Positions 31,740 through 44,326 of a stretch of DNA of 64,000 nt are shown piece after piece. The position numbers and the translations under genes are program-made. Each line of letters begins with the position of its first letter. The first letter of the stretch is position 1. Below the pieces are notes generated by a model, which saw only the letters and a list, made by a program, of their open reading frames with translations, was not told the DNA's origin and searched no databases. This DNA is from Phoronis australis (Eukaryota > Phoronida > Phoronidae), in assembly GCA_002633005.1 (NCBI GenBank), contig NMRA01000083.1, positions 384,896-448,895 of the forward strand, given 5' to 3'.

Positions 31740-34700
31740 ACCGCTGCACCACCTAGTGACAATTTTAAGTGTTTGTGTTTGCCTTTACATCTGCCAAGTC
31801 CATTTTACAAAACTTGGCAGTGTAACCGAGCACCAATGTCACGGTACAATTGTTGAATGTCTCTTGTCATGCTCTGCATTTCCTGCTGACAATTTTAGTA
31901 TTTTGATTCAGTTTCCTGGCATCCACCTCTCATTTTGCCAAACAGTTTGAAGGATCGTGGTGAAATTTATGTGATATGTTCCTATCTGTGTGACCTTGGC
32001 TGACATTGATTTAAGTGATATGTTCCTATCTATGTGACCTTGGCTGACATTGATTTTTGTCTGAATCCAAATACCACTATGCTCCCTAGTGGATTTTTTT
32101 GCTCTGGCCTCCATGTCTCTCAAAGTCGGTGAAACATCTCCATGAAATTTGAGGGATACGTTGTTGTTGTCGGTGGTGAGAGCATGGCTGACATTGATTT
32201 CCGGGTGGTCTTGAATATTGCTATGCCCCCTAGTGGTAGTTTTACTTTCCTGCACTTGTCTCAGTATCTACTATGTTGGAGAAGGGCCATCATGAAAAAT
32301 GAGGCATACATTCCCAATGCCATTACTCCCCCTTGTGGCAGTTTTATTTGTTAGACTTACCTCAATATATACCAGGTTCTGTGAAGGATTATGATTTTTT
32401 GGGCCTACCTCAACATCTACCAACTTCATTAAGGACTGTTATGATATTTGATAAGTGCGTTGCTGTTGTTGAGAATGTGTTCAGTTCGTGGATCTTTGAC
32501 CGATGTGTTCTTATAAAGAAGAAGAAAGAACCGGCGCCACCTAACGTCAGTTTACTAGCTTGCTGTCCATTTTAGGTATCTACAAAATGGTTTGAAGAAT
32601 CAACGAAGTGAATTTCATATGATACAATCAAGATAATACTTTCCGTAAAACTGAATGTTTTCGATGAACTCTGGCTACTGTAGTCCTCAAAATTGTCTGA
32701 TGGTTGGACTTGCAGTCATGTGACGAGATTTCATGCCTAGGAGATCGTAATATGATGTCATAATTGCCCCGTAGAGGGTATTAATCAATGTCATGATTCA
32801 TCACTCATGTCACCTTTTATTTATAAGACTTTCTCAAGTTAAGTGTGTTTTCTTAGCCCTCTTATGAGATGAAGTATTAATAATGGTCTGTGACTGCCGA
32901 AATTGTTTGTGCAGTTTAAAGAATAATTATGAATTTGAGAAAGGTGTTTCTATTGATGGAAATCTTGCTGCGATTTTTAACACTTCCAGCTATTGTTGCG
33001 CTCCCTAGTGGCATGTTTTATTTTTTGCATTTACCTCAACATTTACCAAGTTTGGTGTAGGATCTTCATAAAGTTTTTGCAGATAAGATTTGATCCAGGC
33101 AAAAACAGCACACTGTTGTTCGACAGATCCGATTTATGCTGTGCCCTCTTGTGACAATTTTATTAGTTTGATATTCACTTTGTTATCCGCCTCGCTATCT
33201 ACCAAGCCTCTTGAATAATCATTATAACAAAAGAGTTTTTATGCACCCACATATTTATATGACAACACCAGCACATATTTATAATGGCAATTTTAGTTTT
33301 TTACGTTTGCCTCTGTATCTTCAGAGTTCCCTGATGGACTTTCATGAAATTCAGCAAATAGGTTTTAAATAAGAAGACAATGATGCCATTCCGTTTTCGG
33401 ACAGATTCGATGGAGTTTACGCCACCTTGTGTCCATTTTTGTTATTTTTTGCATCCGTTTTCTGGCATCTGCATGTTTATCTGCCATACCGCTCCAAGGA
33501 TCATTATAAAAATTTGCAGATGTGTTCTTGATGAGAAAGCCACGACTGATGTTGACTTTTGTAGGGGTCTGACTACGTACTAAGTCGCTCCTTAGTGGCG
33601 ATTTTGTGTTTTTTGCGTCTGCGGCCAACTCTCCTTAACCCTATGAAGGAGTTTTGTGAAATTTGAATGATGTATTTCTATGGAGCTTATGACAAATGGT
33701 TACGAGTGTCGAACTGATCCAAATACCACTGTGCCCCCTAGTGGCTAATTATTTTTTTATGTTTGCCTCTGTATCTTCGGAGTTCAATAATGTATTTCCA
33801 TGAAATTCGGCAAATAGGTATCTGCTAAGCAGACGACAACATCTTCCCATTTTTGGACAGATTTGATGTTTTCTGCACCACCTGCTGGCCATTTTTGTTA
33901 TTTTTACTCCCGTTTTCTGGCGTCGGCCTCCATATCTGCCATACCGCTTAAAGAATCATGAAAACGTACAGATACGTTCCTGATGAGAAGGCCACAACTG
34001 ATGTTGACTTTCGGACAGATCCAACTACTGCGTCGCCCCCTAGTGGTGATTTCTTGTGTGTCTGCAGCCAAATCTCTTTAACCCTTTGAAAGAGCTTCGT
34101 GAATTTTGAAAGATTTGCTCCTATGGAGCTCCCAACAAATGATAACAAGTGTCGAACTGATACACATTGTGCCCCTTAGTGGCGAAATGTTTTTTTTTTA
34201 CGTTTGCCTTTGTATCTTTGAAGTTCATTAATGTATTTTCATGAAATTCGGCAAATAGGTTTCTATTAAGGAGACGACAATGCCTTCCCATTTTCGAACC
34301 GATCTGATGTTATGAGTGCCACCTGGTAGCCATTTCAAAAGTCTTGCGTATGTTTTTGAGGTCTGCCTCTCTACCTGCCAAACCACTCAAAGGATCATTA
34401 TGAAAATTGACAGTTGCGTTCTTGATGCGAAGAACGTGGCTGACGTAGATTTTTGGATGTTTTCAACTATTCTGGTGTCCCCTAGGAGCATCTACGGCTT
34501 TATCTCCTTAATCCTTTGAAGGATCTTTGTGAAATTTGGCAGATAGGCTCTAATAGATATGGCAACGGATGATGTTGAGTTTCACACCAATCAGACTATA
34601 GCTGTGCCCCCTAGTGTCAGTTGTTTTTTGTGTTTCGTTCTATATCTTAGGAGTTCCTTGGCTTATTTTCATGAAATTTGGCAAATAGTTGTGCATTATA

Positions 34701-35050
34701 GAGACGGCGCCATCTTCTCAATTCGGATGGTTGTGAGGCATTCTGCGCCATCTTCTCAATTCGGATGGTTGTGAGGCATTCTGCGCTATCTAATGGCCAT
34801 TTTTATGATACTAAAAACACCCATATATGCACACCGTTTGCGATGCTGTCGTGGATGCATTTCAACGCTCTGCGTTGCTCTTGTTTATTAAGATGAGCAT
34901 GACAGCTGTCAATCATTCGAGGGATCTGACTACTACAGTGCCCCCCATTGGTAATGATAGTTTCGTTTGCGTCAATCTCACTATCTACTGAGATTGCTTG
35001 TACCAAATTTTCAGATGACCGGCACTGCACCCCCTAAGAATCAATATTTA
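31740..35050 (+). repeat. Higher-order tandem array with CTCF-consensus-like motif in each monomer
   Basis: Monomers of about 130-160 bp share TTTTTTGCGTTTGCCTC-like, ATCTRCCA, AAGGATCATTATGAAAATT-like and GACTGATGTTGA-like words. Each meets the next near a GCCCCCTAGTGG-like motif. From 33421 to 34604 motif starts fall at 33421, 33587, 33733, 33877, 34035, 34171, 34318, 34477 and 34604. Every third monomer is most alike, giving a ~440 bp trimer. The part before about 33000 and the end after about 34780 are more diverged. Short frames here are not coding. A 44 bp duplication (31971-32058) and a 38 bp duplication (34707-34782) are embedded. Confidence 0.85.
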
Positions 35051-36856
35051 GCTCACTAGTGGTACCTGCTGTAGTGTGGGAAAATACTTGAAATATGATG
35101 ATCACTTTACGTGGTGGGTGCATATCAAGCTTTGGGGTTGTTCTTGTTTGTTTTTTGAGGGATGATTTCCATCCTGCAAATAATGGAAACTTTTCCAAAT
35201 GTTGTTTTATGATATCTACACAGTTCAAACCAAGCTATTAATAGACTAAAGTTTTCTTAATCTTTGGTTTTGTTAATATATTGGGAACGTGGTGTGAGAA
35301 TTTTGAGAAATAAAGTCGACAGATTACATAGGACTTCTACGGAGCCATTGCAACAGTCATTGTGCGTCAAGTTCATTGCTCATACTCATTAATCCTACCA
35401 GCCTGAGGAATTTTGGTTTTGTTAAGAAATTTGACAAAGTGGAATTTCATTGGTTGGCCATATTTTGTGCTTAATAGGTGAAGCTGTACCACAATACATT
35501 AAATGCTTGATTGCTCCTAATCAACATAATCCTCGGACCATGTTAGTATGTAAGTGCTCTAACTACACAAGTGATCTACAGGTTGGGCTTTGTCTTCTCC
35601 TCCAGCGTGATCCGTAATCACCGCACCATGACTGAATGTATTTGCGTGTAAAACAAATACCGTAGTGCTTAGAATTCTTGTGATTTAGAAGAAGATTGTG
35701 CATATGGTGACATTGCTGCATTTTGTTGACACTGTGGCTAGTCATAAATTTATTTCCCAAGTCCACTTAATTCTATGATTGCTGTAACAGCATTCAAAAG
35801 TAATTAAGAAATTCTTATTTCATAATTATTGTATGTCACTAACAGTTGTGCTTGCGAAAAGTAATCAGACAAAATTGTGTTTCCGGTTCCTGCTCAATCC
35901 TCAATGGTCACTCCAGTTGCTCTGATAATGATTTTTTGCTTCCACTCTGCCATCACTACATGAAATTCCAACCGTCGTGCCAGGGAATTCTAGGTCATGT
36001 CCCATTACTTTTAGCATGTGCTGTAGTTGTTCGATACCATACTTTGTAACACAAGATTACGTGAAATCATGTGATGTTGCATCTATGGGTTATAGAAGTG
36101 TGCTGTTGGTCAGACATTCATATCAGTAAACTCCACTTTCCTGTGCTTCAGAGACCAGAAAGTAGCGAGAGTAGAGAATTCGATAAAATCTTGTCAATTT
36201 TGGATGAACATAATTTCCTTGACTGCTCTTTTTTCATTTTTCAAAGGCTTCTAACGTTGTTGTGATTGTTCAAAATGTTATCTTCTGCTATTATACTGAA
36301 CATGAACGTGAAAAGGCATCAATTTAGGACTACTTTTCTTTTGAGGAAAAATGAGAAAATGAAATTTCTCTCGTCTGCCATATTGTGTCGTAAGTTTGTG
36401 AGATTTTGCAGTGATGTGAGTATTGTGTATATTGGCCAGAAGATGTTGCTAGATAACAATTACTGTTTCATCTACTTTCACATTGCTGTCACTAACTTAC
36501 TGATGCGGTTGGTCTTGTTGTGAAATGATAACGGTTATGTATTAGCCAAATATCTACAAAACTGTACCTTACATCTAAGAAAAAGTACATATATTTCCTA
36601 AAAGTAGAAATCCCATAGAATTTGATTTTTGACTTGTGCTAATCTGACGTTAAAAAGGTCATGTGGCCATGTCTTTTTAGTAAAAACAATTACAGAGTTT
36701 TGGAGAACAGTGCAAAAATCATATTGTCTGAAAGTTCTGTGTGAATCCGATCAGCCTTTCTGAGGTATGGTTCTCCAAAGTTAGCCAAATTTGGACATTT
36801 TGCTAGGGTCCTACATAACCTTAAAGCATCATTATCCTACGTTCTGTCCAAGAATC

Positions 36857-37243
36857 AAACTTGTGCTTTAGACCACTTATTGTTATAAAATTTGTCTTGA
36901 GTTTTTCCTTGCTCAGACAAGAGGTGGTGTTTTGGTTTGCAAAGAACTTACAGTTTGTTATTCATTGAGACCATGCTCAACATACCATGTCAAGCCAACT
37001 TGCAGAGCCTGGGTCTCAACACACCATGTCAAGCCAATTTGCAGAGCCTTGGTCTCAACACACCATGTCAAGCCAACTTGCACAGCCTTGGTCTCAACAC
37101 ACCATGTCAAGCCAACTTGCAGAGCCTGGCTCTCTATCAAAAATGAGTTGCGGCTTCTTTCAAAGTCCTGAAATCACCTCCAGTTTGACTAATAAACAAT
37201 GTGAGACCAATTTCATAATGCCGAGTGGTCTAAATCCAAAGTT
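36857..37243. mobile_element. MITE of the TTTAGACCAC family containing a 39 bp tandem
   Basis: Left end AAACTTGTGCTTTAGACCAC, right end GTGGTCTAAATCCAAAGTTG, near inverted match with corresponding inner flanks (AAAATTTGTCTTGAG and GAGACCAATTTCATAAT). Four 39 bp units (36975-37133, containing ACCATGTCAAGCCAACTTGC) expanded inside. Frames through the tandem are artefacts of the repeat. Confidence 0.7.
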
Positions 37244-40200
37244 GTTTTTTGTGATGAAAGGCAAGTTGATCACCGCTTTAAATTCATGGTAAGACTTCCT
37301 CAATTTACTGCGGACTATGTGGGAGGCATTGAAGTTTTATTTTGTCTAGTGTTCTCATCCACAACAAAATTCTTTTTGATTGTTAGCACAGTTTGTATTG
37401 CGCAGTTGCAAGAATTGATGAAATTCTGATTGTATTGAGCAATGCAGTGAGCTTTTGAGAAATGGAAAAATGGACCATCTTGGTTATTCATGTTGTTTGA
37501 ATTTGAAAAAACTTTCCGTACCAAGCTGATAATGACCAGTTTGTCGATTTTAACTTTTGAATCTAGTATATTTTTGTATTATAGTGTACAAGAAATTAGC
37601 ATATTCATTGACTTATTTAACATCTGTATCTTTGTTGTTACAAATGTCCATCCAACTTGTTACTCTGCCTTCTGCCTCATATTTTAGCAGTTATGCAAGC
37701 AGAGCATTTTCATATTTCAGTGCTAATTTGTTGTCACATATCTGGCCTCCTGAATAGAGCATTGTGTTGTTGTCCGATGGTCTTAAATTTGTTCATATAT
37801 TTTTTCAGCGATAATCATGTGTTTCTTTTGCTATTGCTCAAGTTGTCTGTAAATCCATCTGACTAATGTGAGCTGCAATATAATTTCCATATCAAGCTTT
37901 CATTGCGTTGATTTCAAAGTTAGACAATTCACCTGCTGAGCCACCTGTAGAGGTGTGTCTAATGATATACCTGCAACGTTGTGGAACAGGTGCTTCTGTA
38001 CGGGCATTGGAGTATGCAGGTGTATTTATCAAATAAAACAAAAGGCTTAGCAGGGCACTAAATTGAAATGTTCTGCTGATGTTTCCCATTATGTTTAGTG
38101 TGTGCACAATTCAGCAACAGCTGGGTTTTAGTTGAAGCCAAAAGCCTAAACCTTTGCCTGGCATGACATGTTGACTGACACTATTTTGGCATGATTTGAT
38201 ATAATAGTCTGATTGACTGAGGGCTACATGTGACCCTGAGGTCAAGGACTCGCCATAATTTTTTTCATTTTCATTGTGACACGTCATAGGATAATGAATA
38301 TAGAGTAGAACTGAACAAAATGATGGAGTCTCACTATTTTCGGAATTTGCTGAAAAATTAGTTGTCCGTGAATGCAATGTGTTGATGTCCTAACATACAT
38401 GTAGGACCTTATTGACAAGTTTGTGTGTTTTGCTAAATATCTACAAAACTATAAATTTTAACTTGGTAAAAGTATATATTTTCTGAAAGTAGAAATCCTG
38501 TACAATTTGCTTTTTGGGTTTTTGCCAATCAGCCATTGATTGGGTCACGTGACCATGTCCTGGTAACATTTAGCACAAAAACAAAGGTGTCGATAACATT
38601 AATCAAGTTTTATTTGATATAAATGTTCAGGGTAAGATCTCAAAAAGGCTGTTATGGTTTTCTTGAATATTTCATTTTCGCTTTGTGCAACTTGAATTTT
38701 TTTCGTGAAAATTCTAGGTAACTCATTTTTGGCTTTTCCATGTGACATAGTACGAAATTCCAGTTATGCTTTAATTAGAGTTAAATAATTACTAAAATGA
38801 GGGTGCTTTAGTACTAGCCCACAGTAGCCTAGATCTGCAAGTGACTTGGGGAAAATGAATTGGCTAATTCTGGTATGTGCATAAGTATCATACGCCACGT
38901 GATTCATACTCTAAAATAGGGAGACTCACCAGTGGTATAAAGGGTCCTTTTCAGGGATTGGACTTTTCCTCTTTTACGAGAATTTCCTCTTTTCTGGTTT
39001 TGATTTCCTCTTGTGCAATTTTCAGTTTCCTCCGTTTTCATTTTTTTATCATTATTTTGACTTTATTCATGCACAAAAAACGCTGGTTTCTTGGAGTTAA
39101 ATATTACAATGCCAAAGATTTTATTCTACCACATAAATATTAGCCTATTTATTTGTAGAACAATAGGTTACCTGGAAAGATTTCCTCTTTTTTGTCATTG
39201 ATCATTACAAGGCCTGCTTTAACAATCTGAAAACGTCTGTGAAAGCAGAAAATGATACACCTGGATGGGGGTGTTTGTAAAGTAAGCGTCCCTTGTGGCT
39301 ACCTGAATGCATGCATTAAAGTTGTAGCCTGGTTTCACTAGCTGCAGCTCTTGAACTAAGTTTGTTTATACTCCCAGTAGTGGGTTGTTCGTTCAGAAAA
39401 TTCTCTGGTATCCTTGTAAAATCTGAGGAAATCCATATTACCATTAATGTTTCGTATTTTCCTTTATTAAATTCAGAATATTCAAGGGTGGCTTCCTGTT
39501 GCAGAGACAGCAGATACAAACTCAAGCTGTAAAATACTACATTTTTGTCAACAAACTCAAATGTATATAAACCAGCTGTTTTACTTAAAAATATAATTTT
39601 TTTGGAAATGGCATTCAAATCTGAACTGAATCTTTTTGATGTTGGTGCACAGCTTTCAGCTCACTCAAATTTTAAGCAGTTTAATATCATTAGTTTGGTA
39701 ACAGAAGGTGTATTTATACATTTCGTTTATGTCAGCCTTTTGAAACAAATGCTTCATAACCACACCCATTGAACTTAACAGATGGCGCTGTAGTATATCC
39801 AGCTTATAAATGGTGTAGCAGAATGCTCATCAGTTTTTGGCGAATCTTCATATTATAAAGCCATGGGCGTTCAAGAAATGCATGTTTGCGACTATTTTTT
39901 GTAATCTGTCTTGCCAAAATTTTTTTAACCCTTTTAGACAATTATGAATTTATACACTTCGTGGCAATAGATGAATTCAGACTCTGAATTTTGTAGAAAA
40001 ATTATAAGATTGAATGTAGCTACCATTTTCCATTGTTTTGGTACAAAAGTTATAAATTTGTGAATTCTGACAAAGTGCCTACACAACTAATGCTTTGAGT
40101 TCTAGTTATAGTAAGTGTTTATTACAAATATTCAAGGCCATGGGCCCAAACTACAATTACAGCAATTAAAGTTATTTACTAGACTGAGGCACAAACATTT

Positions 40201-41070
40201 CTTTATAGAATGAATCTTACAAAATGAATGGTAAGTGAAATGACACCTTTGTCAGGATTTTTCATAAAACTAATAAATTTGTTGACACTGGGACTGGTCC
40301 AACATTTTTCCTGTATAAATCTAACATATCTAAATCATGGAAGTGCTGGACATACAAGTATAAAATGATGTTCATCTGCGATGGTATTTGGACAGAAAAG
40401 ACGCGCGGTCAGAATAAGTAACTGAATTATGCCTGCCAGTTTCGACAGCTAAATCGTGATTCGCACAACGAAATCGCGTCATTCTGTGAATTTTCTAGGC
40501 AAATCCAATAACAACTAATGTTCAAATGTGTACTCTAATTTAAATTGAAAAAAGTATCTTAACTTTGACTTCTTATCAACATCTCTCTGCCACCCCTGTA
40601 TATAACAATCAAAACGTTGAGAAAAATATTTATAAACGTCATCTCGCAGGCAACATCCTGATTTAACGAGACCTCATAAAAACCATATATTCATAGAAGT
40701 TTTTTAACTGCGGACGCCCAGTTATAGTGACACCTTCCATTGGAATTCAAATTCAACAATAAATTTTATGCTTTTGTATATCTGTTAGAATGCATCTTCA
40801 AAAATTTTGAACCAGTACTTGATACATTTAATGTAATATTTAATAAACAATGGGTAGCGACCACATTCGCTTTATACTGCAGAATTTGAACGGGTAGACC
40901 TTACACCCAGGACCATTTTACCAAACTAATATGAACACGTTCAATACACTCATACTTTACCAAGCCCACACTTCTGCACCATAGTTTAAGGTCGGATAAA
41001 CTGGTAATCAAAAGTCTACTTTCTTTTTGTTTTTTAAAATTCACCAGTCATGTGCAGCTTCAAACTGTAC

Positions 41071-41154
41071 CAAAGGTAATACAAACCATGGTTCTCACAG
41101 GAAAGAGCCAATCCCAAGGGTAATACAAACCATGGTTCTCGCAGAAAAGAGGCA
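41071..41154. repeat. 44 bp tandem duplication
   Basis: GGTAATACAAACCATGGTTC occurs at 41075 and 41119 with diverged tails. Confidence 0.8.
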
Positions 41155-44020
41155 TCTCCATAGTGACTTTTTAAGTTTCTCAACCAAGGACATTTCTTAA
41201 ATGTAAGACACAATCTGTGTGAAGTAAGTTAAGCTGTTCTGTAAACCTTCGTTTTTGAAATTTGTTGCTGTGCATCATTCTGTGTACTAAGGTTATCATC
41301 GATCATAGTATAGTTGCCCCTATATTGACTGGACTGCTCAATGATTAGAGACTATTGTTTTGCTAGCTTCTGCTACGCTGATCAAAATCTATGTTCTATA
41401 TGCAGAGAAGTAGATTTGGTGCTGCAAAAAGCTACTAAAATTATATCATCATGTCTGTAACAAAACTGTTTCATAAGTTTATATCAGAAATAATTGAAAT
41501 ATATATATATCGTGCAAAATGTTGACATTGCGCGTAGCTGAAATACTTTATTTTTGTTTCAGAGCAATTACTAATACCACCATGAAGAACTTGCGCTGGT
41601 ATAATTTGCACTCATTTTTAAAGCTTCCCTTATTCCGGGTAACCTGCATGATTGCTAATTAAGAGAAAAATTTGTCATTACTGAACGTTGGTGCCAGCAG
41701 CCTTTCAAGCAAGCACAAATACACAATGCGTCCTCTCTTGTCTGAGTATCACTCACAGTCCTGAATATTTCAATGTTCATAAATGTACAAATCATTCACC
41801 TTTGAGAGAAAGTGCACTGAAATTGGTGGAAGCCAACATTTTTAACGAATGAAATAGCCCAGCAAAAGCACCATGCCTATAGCTCGTTTACATTGTTCTG
41901 TCATGTATCTTCAACAAGAACTTCAGAGCACTTTTATCACACAATGGCCAACAGTGATGCAGGAACTAAGCTTGACTACATGCGAATGAGACACAGAATT
42001 TGTCTTCATGGGCAGTTTTCATCTCAAAAGATGCATTACAGCGTTTTTGTACATGGTGGGTGACTAGGGTGCTGCAAAGAACGCCCCTGAAAATGGTACT
42101 AACCTTTCTTATAATGCAAAACAAACAAAAGGGAGTTATTGTCACCACAAGTATTTTATTTGAAAATATACATACACAATGTCTTTACAATAACCATATT
42201 ACAACTACCTGGATCATGATCATGGATCTTGTACAACATGCGGAATTTGAAAAACTACCAACAGTTGCTGTTAAGTAAACTTTAATCTCAGCAACATCCT
42301 TTCATTTGACACAAACACAATTGCTAAATTGTAATTTTTCAAAGACAGAAATCCCCAAAATATATCAAACTGTAGCTCAGATATATCTGTGTGGTGCATA
42401 CCATGCTAAAGTAGAATTAACAAATTTTCTTAACTCTTCATGGAATCCTACCTGTCTATCAAATTGTGTCTTAAAGTGAACAATTTTTACCATACTCTAT
42501 TTCTGAAAACTGCAAAAACGATAACCTCCTTCATCAAGGTCCTATGTCAATGATAACATCACTACACTACATCAAGTTGGCACCAGAGAGAAAGATAGAG
42601 GTAAGCCAAAATAATACAAAATACTGTGTATAATTTCCCTGAATACTGTGTTGGTACACTGTTCTTTGGCAGTTCCCTTTTAGTTGTCTAATACGGTAAA
42701 ATCTTGCCAATTTCGTACTAAATAATTGCCAGAACTGTTCATTTTCAAAGTATTCTAATGCTGTTGGGATTGCACACTATTTTTCCATAACATTTTCTGG
42801 TGGTAGCTATTGTATAGAACTTGAAATGATAAAGTATTTATGTGGTGCTTCTTATCTTTTGTGAAAAAATACTATAAATTTCGTTTTGTCTTGACAAATT
42901 ATGTCCTAAATTGGTGAGTTTTAACCGTAAGTTGACAAGGGGTTGCAGATAATGGCTCAGTAAGTTGGCATTAATGGATTCTCCCTTTGTCATGATTGTT
43001 ACATCACCATACAAGCAAGTCAACGGAATATTTAAAAGCAGTCATCATCAATAATAATGTTGAGTCCTTACAATTCACAATCACCCTTCCTAGCGTGTGC
43101 AGTGTCCATTTAGTGAACGAGGACTATGTCATACACAGAATTTTAACACTACGTGTAGCAATAAGTCTTCAATTCTGTCATCGGTACACAATATAAAGCA
43201 CACAAATTTAATACAGCATCGGCCGATTCCATACCATCAGATAACCACAATGAATACTTCTTTAAACCTATAGATAAACGAGATCATATCTTCCTGCACA
43301 TATGTTCTTATACACTATAGCTACCAAGCATACAACCACAATTGTATGTAACAAGTTCACTTGGCCTCAGTCCCAAAGTGACAACATTTAGCAAAACAAA
43401 ACACAAATAACAACTGGTTGAGATATATGTAACATAGATCAGCTGCTAATGCCCTCTATAGGTGAAACTGAAAGACAAAGGCAATATAACATTTACTACA
43501 ACACATCAAAGATCATGCAACAATTGAATGATAAAATACTTTAGTCATCAATAATTTGTATATCCTTGTATTCCTCTCATGAACATCCATTGTTCACTGG
43601 GAACCAACACCATTCATTAAGCAATGTGAACAAACATAAGGGAGATAGTCAAGTGTCTATGCTGCCCAGCTGTCACCTGACACCCTAGGATTACACTACA
43701 CTGGGTAGTATACACCAAAAGTAATCAGATGAAACACACTTTACCCATCATGACGGCTGATACACTTTAAAGCATAAATGACTGACAATGAACAGTCATT
43801 GCAAATTACAATGACAGAATAGTGTTTTCACCATACTTATTTTCTAGTAAATTCCCTTTTGTTCCCAGTTACGACCAACAGCCACACTGTCAATGAATTT
43901 AGCTTGTGTACAGCCGTCATGGCATGAAATTATGGGTCAATTTGTCTGAATACTCTTGGCGTGTGCTGTAGTTGCAAGATTTAATTAAATTTTTTATTAT
44001 TTCCTTGCCATGTCCGGTAG

Positions 44021-44326
44021 TTAGCGAGTGACTTCGGTACTTTTTGTTTCGACTGGGGACCCAGATCGAGAGCCCGACTTGGACGATGTCGCCGACTTGT
44101 TGGCAGTGGGACTCGGTGCTGAACCTTGTTGTGTAGAGTTATTGGAGGTGGTGGCCGGAATCTCGGCAGGTGCCGACGTGGACTGAGCTTCACGCGACAC
44201 ATTTTGCTGGCCACAGACACGGTGATGTGTCTCCCAGTCTTTGTGTTGACAGAATGATCCACAGTAGCGTGCCACATTACAGCCACTGCATGTCTCGCTG
44301 GCCTTGCGACCACAGTTCCAGCAACT
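44021..44326 (-). CDS. MTG8-family exon i (MYND zinc finger, C-terminus)
   Basis: Acceptor TTTCCAG before 44326, stop TAA at 44021-44023. The MYND finger has all zinc ligands (C-x2-C-x7-C-x2-C-x5-C-x3-C-x7-H-x3-C). A Ser/Thr/Pro-rich tail of about 60 residues follows, ending STEVTR. The MYND finger binds PPPLI-type motifs in NCoR/SMRT in other family members. Confidence 0.97.
   Translation of the reverse strand, partial: SCWNCGRKASETCSGCNVARYCGSFCQHKDWETHHRVCGQQNVSREAQSTSAPAEIPATTSNNSTQQGSAPSPTANKSATSSKSGSRSGSPVETKSTEVTR

Larger units (their letters stand above)
35051..43980. other. Intergenic stretch between two convergent genes
   Basis: No conserved coding exon is recognised on either strand. 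It holds a MITE with a 39 bp tandem (36857-37243), a 44 bp duplication at 41071-41154, and dispersed repeat fragments near 36300-36600, 38420-38590 and 42840-42950. The part nearest 44021 is likely 3' UTR of the MTG8-family gene. Confidence 0.5.

Noticed and set aside
31908-34774. Many frames of 60-115 codons on both strands.
   Set aside because: They are shadows of the higher-order tandem array; their peptides repeat with the monomer and shift frame between copies.
36932-37292. Several overlapping frames on both strands with a repeating peptide.
   Set aside because: They are created by four 39 bp tandem units, which keep any stop-free frame open; the units lie inside a MITE.
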